This document shows, piece after piece, positions 13,665-25,600 of a stretch of DNA of 64,000 bases. How positions within the stretch are numbered: the first letter of the stretch is position 1; every line of letters begins with the position of its first letter. The notes below the pieces were generated by a model. That model saw only the letters and a program-made list of their open reading frames with translations, was not told the DNA's origin and did not search any database. The position numbers and the translations under genes were made by a program. Origin of the DNA: Beta vulgaris subsp. vulgaris (Eukaryota; Streptophyta; Magnoliopsida; Caryophyllales; Amaranthaceae); contig NC_079209.1 of the NCBI RefSeq assembly GCF_026745355.1, positions 18,336,109 through 18,400,108 of the forward strand. The letters run 5' to 3'.

Positions 13665-16600
13665 GTGCATTACATCTTCAATATTCCTCACATCGGAGTG
13701 CAAGGCTCCTCCGTTTTCCCACCCTGACCAGTCCCACAACCTATTTATTTCGAATAGATTTCTTGCCCTTCCCTATTTTACAGTTTATTTAAAGTAAATT
13801 AAATTTGGAACTAAAGAAGAAAATTTCTGACACATGCTATACTTGCAATGCTTAATTTTTATTTCATGAGAAGGATCAAGATGATTTAACATTTTGTTCA
13901 TCCTTATGATTTTTTGCCTAATATTTGCTTTCTTTTCTGAAGCTCAATATTCATTGCATATCAACTGTGGTGGGACAGAGACCACCATCAGAAAGTCTAC
14001 CTATGACGAAGATGACGAACGTGGGGGTGCTGCAAAGTTTGTTCCCAGAAGGGCAGAATGGGGATTTAGTAGTAGCGGGGAGTTTTGGTATTCACAAGTA
14101 CCTAGTAATTATATAGCAAAAGGCAATCCATTGCTAGGACTGAAGGACTCAAAGCTGTACATGACAGCACGGTTGTCAGCTACATCTTTAACATACTATG
14201 GGAGTTGCTTGGGAAAAGGAAACTACAGTGTTACGCTCCACTTCCATGAGATAGTTTTTGCTAACAATTCTTATTCTAGTCTTGGAAGACGCATTTTTGA
14301 TATCTATATTCAGGTAACTGTTCTGAACAATTGATGTTCTTGCAACACATGTATCTTAAATAACCATCTTTCTTTTACTTTCTTGTTGTAGGATAAACTT
14401 GTTCACAAGAATTTTAATATTTTAGAAGAAACAAATAAAACTAATACGGTGGTGAAGAAGGTATTTCAACACATACCAGTGAATGATATTATAGAAATCT
14501 GTTTCTACTATGCTGGAAAAGGGAGCACAGGAATTCCTGTCAGAGGAACATATGGCCCACTTATATCAGCAATTTCTGTCAAGTCTGGTAAATTTTTCTA
14601 TCCGCCAAAAGCTCTTATGTCAACCATTTTCAGGCTTCTTTTCCATATCAATATCCTCACTAGGTTCTCTTTAGAATCTACTCCCTCTGTCCCAGAAAAA
14701 TCTGCACACTTCTTGGGACACGTGGTTATCAAATATTTTTTTTTATTAAAAAATAGATGTGATTGGAACTGGTGGGTACTTTTTTTTGTTGAAAAATAGA
14801 TGTGTTAGGAGTTAGTGGGCTAAAAAGAGTGTTACATAACTAATTTAAAATGGTGAGACCATGCCGAAAATGAAACTGTTCAAAATAATATCGATTCTTA
14901 TCAGTCATTCAGTTGCTAACTTGCTATATGATTCATAAATACAACCATCTTTCAGATATGTAATGTATGACATGATTTTTATTGCGGCACTATATAACTT
15001 CATTTTACTAAACAGCAAGTTCATAATCTGTTAACAGCCATTGTGTAACAGAATGCCAACTTTTAACTCCATGCTTGCGACTACCAAGTTTTTTTCATGT
15101 GTATTTGGCCTATAAATAGGTTTCTACGAGTATAAAACCAAGTGCATATCCACTATAGAATGTGATTTCTCTGTATGTCCATAAATTTTGTGGGCAATAG
15201 ATAGTTTTCTATCTCAAAATGATTGCCTCCTTTCAAAGTAGCTTAGCCTTCAAGAAACCTGCAAAACAAGATCTTATCAATAATTGGTGGACAATTTCTA
15301 TTTTACATGTTTATGAGTCGGTCACAGATCCTTGATGACCATCTTAAATTGTTTGGTCTCTTAATTCTTGTGAAGTAGAGGACTGTCCTTACTTTTCAAT
15401 CTTGTCTTATGGAAATATTTATTTTCTTTGCTTACCATTTATTGCAAGGATAAAGAACTTGGCCCACCATGAGCAGATGCATTAAGGCAATACTGATATG
15501 GATGTGAAGGAGGCAAAATGCTGCATAGTATTTTTGCAGTCAGTCACTTGTAGTGTTTGTATGGAGTCAAAGAGAAAAGTCTTCCAAAACTATGCTTTTT
15601 CCTTTCATTTTTCGCTGGCTTGAAAAGATTAGTTTATCTGGCCTTGGGTTGGATTTTTGATCACAAGTACTTTCTTAGATTGTCTATGAGGTTTCTACTG
15701 TTTGACATGAAGGAAACTCTAAGATGGCTTTTTGTCATCTAAACTTTAAGTAGGAAACTCTGTCCTAGAGAAAATAGACTTTATTTTTATATTCTGAGTT
15801 CTGACACCAAAAAGTGACTGAGTTAATGACAATTGGTTGTTGACAAAGTAATGGACATACCTATATATTATATTACAAGCTACTCAAAGATACTACTTTC
15901 TGTTGCAGAGTTCAAACCTCCTCTCGATAGACGAAAGATTACAAGAATTTCAGGTGGAGTTGCAACTTTTTTGTTGTGCACCACTATTGTTGGTATTTTC
16001 ATTTGTTGGCGGAAACACCGCTCGAAAGACATGGCTTCAAGAGAACAAGGTAATTTTCTCCTACACCTCAGATAATTAGATCTAATACTCATTTTTCCGG
16101 TTCATATAATTTTGAGCAGTTAAGACTATATAAGAGTTATGTTTGACTATCTAATTGAATGGGAATAAGTGGATATTAGCTTGCATAAAAACCTCAATAT
16201 ATGACTCATAACCTTAAACCATGAAGCAAGAAAAAAGGCCATGATACTAATGATTCAGAATGAAGGGACAAAATTAAAGACCAAAAAATATAAAAAAATC
16301 TTGGTATGCACGAAGCAAAATGGAGATTCTATTGGTACTTCTGTTAGAAAGCCATGTACAAATCCTGATTGTTTATGTTGAATCTCATATGTAAGGTGCC
16401 GTTACTCATTTGTGTTCTTTGCTGCTTGTCCTTTTTTCCACTGTACACAGTTCTCGCCGGACTTGATCTGCAAACTGGGTTATTCACTTTTAGACAAATT
16501 AAAGCTGCCACCAACAACTTCAGTGCTGACAGTAAGATTGGAGAAGGTGGATTTGGTACAGTATACTTGGTAAGTTCGACAGTTATCACTCTAATAGCAA

Positions 16601-19600
16601 GAAGCTGACATATGTCTGTTTGTTTTTGTCTTTATTAACACAATGTCTTTACTATCTGCAACATAGCAATATATAAATGCTTTATGTTCTCAATATGATA
16701 TAGGGAATACTCTTAGATGGCACCCATATTGCGGTGAAGCTACTTTCTTCAAGATCTAAACAGGGGAATCAAGAATTTGTGAATGAAATAGGCATGATCT
16801 CTGGTTTGCGTCATCCAAACCTGGTAAGGTTGTATGGATGCTGTGTTGAGGGAAGCCAATTGTTCTTGATATATGAATATATGGAGAACAATAACCTTGC
16901 CCGTGCATTGTTTGGTAAGAAATAACTCATGATATATATTTACTGCATATATTTCCCAAATAAAATAAAATCAAAGACAAATTCTTTAATCAAAAGAGTC
17001 GTGTTCCCTAGATAATGTTGATTGAAAGATTAATTGTTTCAGTTCTCCTATGTTCACAGGAGAAGAAAGACTTCTTGCGACATTGTAATGATTTTAAATT
17101 TGGATTTGCAGATAATAGTCAGCTGAAATTGAATTGGCCTACTAGGCAGAAGATTTGCATTGGTGTAGCAAGAGGTTTGACCTTTCTGCATGAGGAATCA
17201 ACTATAAAAATTGTTCATAGAGACATCAAAGCTACAAATATACTGCTTGATAAAGACCTCAATGCTAAGATCTCAGACTTTGGGCTGGCTAGACTTGATG
17301 AAGGAGGGCGTACCCACATTAGCACTAGAGTTGCTGGAACAATGTGAGTTCGTTGACTATTTAGTGACTTCACTGCTGTTTGTCGTATACTTTTCTTGGT
17401 AATAATTCCTTTTCTGAATAAAGAGGTATTCTCAATACTAGTTTGACTAAGAGGCAATGTGAAACATACTCTGAAAAGTTAGAAGATATGGCAATTAAGG
17501 AAAATTAAGTGAAATAAAGCATGAAGAAGAACCTTTCTCCTCGTCATATCCTTAATACGCTAAAATGAAGAATGATTCAATCATGTTAAAGTTGTTGTCA
17601 AAGTTTCTTGATAGACACAAATTTGTTTTGGATTCGGGGCAAGAAAGACATCATTGAGAATTCAGGATAACCCAATATAAGTTTAATGTAGGAAGAACCA
17701 ACAATAGCTGACTTTCTCACACTACTTATCCCCATCTCGTCCAGAATTTTAGGAAAGATTCAAATTTTGGACGAATAAAGTGCTTCATCAAATCAGTTGC
17801 ACCACTGAACATGACCGCCTACCTACCTTCTCATTGTAGTTGTAAATTGAACTTCGGTAGACCTTATTTATACTAATATGAACTTATTTCTCTTGAGATA
17901 AGTTTTGTTCAGGTGAAAAGAACAAAGTCTTAGTTAAAAGTGGTGTTGTAATTGTAGGCTCAGCAATCTGGAAAAAATGAAGTTTATATCATCACGAGGT
18001 TTCTAATTTATTTTAGACATTCACTGCTAAAGGTGCTAATGTTGTCATTGTATTATGCAACTTTAGTTTTCTGTTTCACATACATGAAATACTTTCAAAT
18101 GGAAAAGCATGCAGTTGATCATTTGTGAAATTCCAATGGCAGTTAGTATATGGGCTTCGGTATGAAAATATGATAAAATGCTTGCTTTGTTCTGCAGAGG
18201 ATACATGGCGCCAGAATATGCATTGTGGGGTTATCTGACATATAAAGCAGATGTCTACAGTTTTGGGGTCTTCGCATTAGAGATAGTTGCTGGTAGAAGC
18301 AATACAAATTTTAAGCCAGATGACAATTATTTCTGCCTCCTAGATTGGGTAATTACATCCTTACTCCCTCCCCCCACCCTTCCATATCATCTGTCCGAGC
18401 CACTTCAGTTTTTGGCCAATTTGAGAATTTTTTTGCTCCGTTGTCCAAATACTTGACTTGCTTAGCAACATCTTTCTTGGGGTATACCGGAAAAGATAGA
18501 GAAATGTTGTCAGGTTCTACTTTTCTTATCTGTTTAACAATAAATAAGTCATGTCATTTCTTGAGTCAGTTCGGTTCCCGCTAAGGGCATGAATTCTTTG
18601 AAATGTGATTCTCTTTCAATCCTTTTTCCTCTTTCCAGTGGCAGTTGTTCATCATCTCTCTTAAATAGAAAGTTCATTTCTATAAGATGTTAGTAGGTAA
18701 TTCTAATTTATCTATATAGATTCACCCACGAGTCGACACTTGACACTTCTTTTTTCATGCCAAGTGTCTATAAATGAAACAAAATATAGTGTAGTGCTTG
18801 GAGAATTTTTGATATTAATACTAACACATGAACTATAAATCTTCTATAATTTTATAATCATAGTATATAGGAATGTTCAAATAATATAGAAAGTAGTTCA
18901 TATCTTTCATCCGATATGTAATATTTTTATAATTTTATTATTGAAAGAAGTCCTCGGAATTATGCTATAAGTTTTCAAGTTTTCGCTTCTTCTAACTTAA
19001 ATGAAAAACATGCTATGCCTATGCTCTTTGTCCTTCATTTACAATCATTTGCAGCAGTTTTCTTGTACTATTCCCTAGGATTCTTGTACTATACCCTAGG
19101 ATGATTTTGTGGGCACAACTGTCATCAGGTGTTGTGGAGTTTCTTGCATATATTTCAAGTTAGTGTTGTAAGTATCATAACAATATGAATGAAAGAAAAC
19201 CTAGGGTGGTCGTAATTCTGTCTGCTTTCTTTCTTGTTTCTACTTAGGAAAAATTGACAGGATTAATCCCAACTTTCAACTGTCTTCTCAAAATAATCCC
19301 AACTTTGGATTATTCTAGAATAATCTTAACTTTGTGGGAATCTTCTCAAAATAAATCAAAGTATCACTTTTCTTGCATATGTTGATCTGTTTTAGGTCTA
19401 TAATATAGAAAATTAATAGTTCGGATTATTTTGAGACGGTACTCCTTAAAGTTGGGATTATTTTTAAAAGATAGATGAAAGTTGGGATTATTCATGTCAA
19501 TTTTTCCTTCTACTTATGAATTTGTATAAGTTTTCATGGCATCAGAGCCAGGCTAAAAAAAGGCCTAAAGACTTTTTTCTTTCTCTTTTATTTCCTTTAC

Positions 19601-22600
19601 AAAACAAAACCTGATAAAGTTTCCTTCTTTTAAAAAAAACACTTCTTGTATGAGATCTTGGGAATTGAAATAGATGCATTCGCCCCTTATATCTTCATCC
19701 CGCTTATGGCAAGGTAAAAAACGCGGTTACCTTCATGAGAACGATCGTGATGTCGCAGAAACGACTTGTAACGAAAAATAGAACGTTTTGTGGTCGTTGC
19801 GGCTCGAATTTTTCTTTTTATTAATCGCACAAGTAGCGTCTTAACTTTGTTCTTCCTCTATTTTACTTTCTATACCATATTTTGTCCAAAATTCTTATAA
19901 ATACAATGTTTGTGGTACTTTTGATGATATTTAAACATACAATTCTTTACAAGAGTGCAATTAAAAAATAAAAAGGGATGAAAATGAGGTGATTAGGGAA
20001 TAAAAAAAGACAAAAGGAAGAAAATAAGAGAGAAAGAAATTCTTCATTAGTTGTCTCAATTCTCATGTGACTAGCACTCACAAGATAAAAAGAAAAGAGA
20101 AGAAAAAAGAAGAGAGAGAAAAGGCAAGTAGTCGATCGATAAAGAGAGAGAAAACTAGCTAGCGCTAACCTGCAAACAAACCGACCATTGGCAGCTATAG
20201 TGTGAGAAGTAGCAGAAAATTAGGGTCTTCAATTTTAAGGTTCAATTCGAAGTAACCTAATGAAATTAATTAAGGGGTTCAACTCGAATTTGAGTTTTAG
20301 GGCCTGAGTAAGATTTAATTTGAATAAAAAGCATGTTTCTTTTTCAAATTTCAACTCAAATCTATAGATCTTGTGTCGACTTCTTCTTCAAATAATAGAG
20401 GTTACATAATTGTAACATTTCTGGAACGATGTTATGTCGTTATGTGTGAATACCGAATCACCGTTGTAGAACAATATTTAATTGAACGACCTCTCTGAAA
20501 TCCGTTTTTTAATGGAACAATATTTTTTGAACGACCGAGTTTTTGTTTCCTGGCTGATGGTCACAACTTCTAGACAATAGAGAAACTCCAAGGATCCTCC
20601 AATTTCAATTCATGGAAGAGATCCATGGAGATTGTTCTAGGATCAAATAGGAAGCTTACCTTTGTGACTGGAAGCTTAAAGGAAGACAAAATTGATACCG
20701 TCAAAGCTGAAGCATGGGAAACTTGCAACAACATGATAATCTCATGGATCATAAGATAAGTTTTTGAATCCTTAAAAAGTCAATTCTTTATGTTGATAAT
20801 GCTCACAAATTTGGATTCAACTTGAGAAAAGGCTCTCACCCATAAATGGATCTAGAAAATATAAACCCTATAAAGAGTTGTATGAGACTAAGCAATACAA
20901 CAAGTCAATTAGTGAACTTTACACTTAGATGAATGCAATATGCGAAGAGCTGAAATCTCTCAACACTCTTCCTTCAATCTCTGAAGTCAGTACATAAATC
21001 ACTGAATTTTTGATCGCCTTAGAAAAGCAAAATGAAGAGCAAAAAATCTTTATGTTTCCTAAACGGGATCGAAGAATGGTTTGGTGCTCAAAGGAGCCAG
21101 ATTCTCATGATTAGAACTCTCCCTAGTGTTGACACAGCCTGTAGCTTCTTAGAGCAAGAAGAATCATAGAGAATGCCGCTTAGTTAAGTAAAAGAAGAAC
21201 AAAGACCCTAGCTATGTTTAGCAAAGGGGTAGGGGGAGCTTGCATAGCTTATTGCAAGACATGATACGCAAGTTGGGATCATGTCTTGCCATAAGCTACG
21301 CAAGCTCATCACCAGCTCCGAATTCCACTACATGGCTCCATAATCTATCAAATTTGCACACTCGCTCCAACCCATCCACCTTTTCCCCTACAATAAATCT
21401 CCCATCTTTGTGCGGTGCCTTTAAGTGAGAGATCGCCTGAAGACGTGATCTGTTGGGCCTTCACAAAAGATGGTTCATATTCGGTCAAAATGACATATAT
21501 GATAGGAAGCTCCAAAACTTGGGCATGTTTCACAAAGCTCGGGTGTGCATTTGGGGTCTTAATGTCTCGCCTAAAGTGCGCTATCTCCTATGGCTTCTCA
21601 CATCCGGAACTCTCTCGGTTCAATCCCTACTTAAACACTGCCATATTATTAAACAGGATTCTTGCCCTTTATGCAAGGCTGACTGGAAAGCCCTCAACAC
21701 GCCATCTTTTATTGCCCTCATGTTTACGAGGCATGGGAGCTAGCAAGTCTTGTGGGTAATCTTCCTCCAAGGGAGTTGAGTTGTATGTTGGATGCTTGCG
21801 ATGATATTGATGATTAGGTGCTGGTAAAGATCGGGTTTATGGCATATTATGTGTGGTTTAGAAGGAATAAGGTTGTTTTTGAGGAGCCTACCAGGCAAAC
21901 GAGAGCTTGGTCGATATGGTGTGCAAGGCGAGCTCGTTGTGTGAAACGTAATGTTGATGGGACAATATATGATGGAGGGTGGGTAGGCCTTGGCGTTGTG
22001 GCGTGGGATCACTTGGGCTGCGTTCTGTTTGCTGCTCCCTGGGCTTGGTGGCCACCTGAAGTTGCCGATGCAAAAATTCAAGCATTGTTCCTTGTCATCA
22101 AGCTGGCAAGGGGTCACAATGTCAAGCATGCTATTGCAGAGATCCTGAATGCGAGACTCTTGTTAAACACTTTCTAAGGTTGCAGTTTCTTCTCCGACCT
22201 TGATTTAATTCTAGAGGATGCTTTTAAGTATGAGTAAAGATTTATTGTCGATTAGGTGGTCTCATGTCTTAAAAGAGATGGCAACTATGTAGCCTATCAC
22301 CTAGTTAGATTGGTTCCATTGAGTGTTGAGCAATGTCGGGAGTCTTCATTTCCCCAAAGAGGTTGCACCTGATGTTTTGATGGTATCTTTGTCCATGAAT
22401 TTGTAATATAATCCAATCTTTCCCCTCTAAAAAAAATTTAAGGTGAAGAATTAGTTAGAAAGTTCTAAAACTTCAAGAAGAAACATACAGAGTGCTATAA
22501 ATGGAGGAACATAAATGGAGGAACATACACTATAAATGGAGTGTCTTGCCATGGCTGCAAACCCAAGTAATGAGGGAGACAAATATGATGCAAGAGGTAT

Positions 22601-25600
22601 CCCATGTTTTCTCTTGGGATAGGAAATGAAGTTCTATGAGAACATTTATCCTCATCACAAATTTTATGTTGTCAGTCTCGTGAAGAACCATGGATACTAC
22701 CACATCTACACCATGGGTAAATGATGAATTCATCTCTTATGCTACTGCAAACCTTGAGCCAAACTCACAACTAACTACACAACCAACCACAAACACAAAA
22801 CCTTTACCAGACATCCAACCTATACCAAACATAATATGATCACACTCCTCAAAACACTCCTCTCCAACAAACCTATGTTAGAAGGTCTACTAGAGATCAT
22901 AGACCTCCATCATGGCACAAGGATTATGAAGGTAGCTAACACTCTAGTGTCTCCTCAATAGTAGTGTAGAATGGCATCAATAAGAAGAGAGCTTGATCCA
23001 GCTCACTTCAAGGAGGCTTTGAAGCATGGTCATTGGCAAGAAGCAATGAACGAAAAACTTGATGCTATTGAAGGGAATCATACTTGCAGGGAAGCAAGCA
23101 ATTGGATATAAATGGTTATACAAAACCAAGCACAATCCCAAGTGGAAAAATTGAGAGATACAAGTCAAGGCTTGTAGTGTTAAGTAACAAACAAAAGTAT
23201 GGTGTTGATTACAAGGAGACTTTTGCTTATGTGGTAAAGATGACTACTGTTAGGTCTATCTTAGTTGTTGTTGCTATTCAAGGGTGGCATGTTCATCAAA
23301 TTGATGTAAAGAATGCCTTCTTACATGGAGAACTTTAAGGAACTATGTATATGAAGCTCCCACAAGGCTACCTTTGTCAAGGATTCAAGTTTGGAAAGAA
23401 GTTTGAAGGGAGTTGCATTGCTAACTCTCTAACAAGGCGTGTAGACTTGTTAAGTCCTTGTATGGATTCAAACAAGCACCTAGACAGTGCTAGGCAAAGC
23501 TAAGTAATGCTCTCATTGTTAATGGCCATAATCAGTCCAAAGCTAATTCCTCTCAATTCACAAACTGTGCAAGAAAAGGATTTGTAGCAATTCTAGTATA
23601 TGCTGATGACCTCGTAATTGTAGGATGCAACCCAAGAGTAGTTATGGAAGAAAATAAATAATTGAAAAATATCATGACACATGAAAGACATGGGTAACTT
23701 AAAGTATTTCCTAGGAATAGAGGTTGATAAGAGCAACAATGGTATATTCTTGTCTCTATGAAAATGCATAAAAGATATCATGAGAGAACATGGTCTAACT
23801 GATTCCAAGCCTCTTAGATTGCCTATGGACCCTCATGTGAAAATCATTCTCTCATGACACTCCTATGGAGCGTGTATCAAAGGCTCATTGGAAACTTATC
23901 TACAAAACCATCATTGGGCCTGATATACCATTCCCTGTGCATTCTATGAGCCAATGCATGAATGCTCTTACTTCTGTTGATAACCAAGTTGGTAAAAGGG
24001 TTCTAAGATATCTCTCTAGTTCACTCAGTCAAGGATGCTTTCTTCAGACTGCCTCCATCCCTGAATAGAGTTTCCAAATCTTTTGGGAACAAGTATTAAG
24101 GAGAACTCATAAGTGGGACATTAGTTGTATTATTAAATCAAATTAAAAATTAAAGTTGGTACACTATTCATGGATTATTTATTGATGAGCGAGAATGTGG
24201 GGAAGTGGGTAATATAACAAAAAGTGAAAGCTAAATAATATTTTAATTGGGGGATCCATACCAAATAAAGAAATAAAAAATATATTTAGGATAGACATAA
24301 ATGGAAAATGAGAATTCTATGTAAGCTCTATTGACTATCAATCTAGCAAGTAATGGCAAACAATAATAGAACAACAAATAACAAAGCAATAAAGAACACA
24401 CAAGAACTTTTACGTGGAAACCCAAGAACCGGGAGAAAAACCACGAATATGCACTAGGAATCGATGAACGTTGAAGAAAGATTACAAAAGCATCAAAGAA
24501 CTCTCTCTTTAGCTTTTTCTCTCTTGAATATGTGAATAATGATGTCGAATAATCATATAGGCGTATTCCGGTAGCCCTATTTATACCCCTTCGGGAAAAA
24601 CGCGTTTCCGCGTCATTAATAGACAAAATAAGCCACCGCCCGATCGGGTCGGGCGAGACCCGATCGGGCACTTAATTCCAGCCTAAAACGCACGGAGGCC
24701 CTATCTGGCGAAAAAACGCCCTGTCGTAGTTCGGTACTTCCACCCGATCGAGCGAGGAAGCCCGATGCCATCGGGCGAAGCACAAACCTGCCCTAACGTA
24801 GTTTTAGTCACGAGCCCGATCGGGCGACATTACCCGACCCGATCAGGCGAACTCATCTTTACTGCATTTTTTACGTTTTTTCTTCTACGCAACCTCATCT
24901 CCACACCCATACACTCCTTGAGCCCCATATTATCAATATACCCAACACTCTATTTAGGGACGGATAGAATAGTCAGTAGCAACTCTCACTGTATATAGTA
25001 ATGGTGAGTGGGGAGGTTGTCCCATCACTAGAAATACTACATGCTTTTGCATCATGCTTGGTGACTCTCCAATATCATGGAAAGCAAATAAGCAATCTGT
25101 CATTGCTAGATATACACAGGTCTATGGGAATGATGACCATATTTGAGGTTATGTGGATCAAGCGGTTGATGAAAGACCTCAGCCTAAAGTCTCTTGGTAG
25201 CACTACTCTCTTTTGTGATAATGACTAATGAGGCAGCCTTAGCAATTACTTCAAATCCTGTTCAGTATGAGAGAACTTAACATGTTGAAATGTATTGCCA
25301 CTTCATTAGAGTGAAGGTTCAAGATGAAACTGCCACCCTGCCTATATAAAGACAACTGAGCACATTGTTGACTTATTCACTAATGTGTTAACTATGAATC
25401 AGCGACAAAAATTGTTGGTCGGAGTTCAGGTTCCTTCCTCTCAAGGCGGAGTATTGAAACAAGTCCTCATAATTATGATATAAGTTTTTATGTTTTCTTG
25501 TGTTCTAACTTAAATGTAAAGCATGCTATGCACATGCTCTTTATCTTTTCTTTACAATCATTTAAAGCTGTTTTCTTGTACCATTGCCTAAGATGAATTT

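Noticed and set aside
17060..17111. Kinase exon starting at 17060
   Set aside because: The acceptor at 17058-17059 is good, but joining it to the previous exon gives an in-frame stop; the acceptor ending at 17111 keeps the frame and the conserved alignment.
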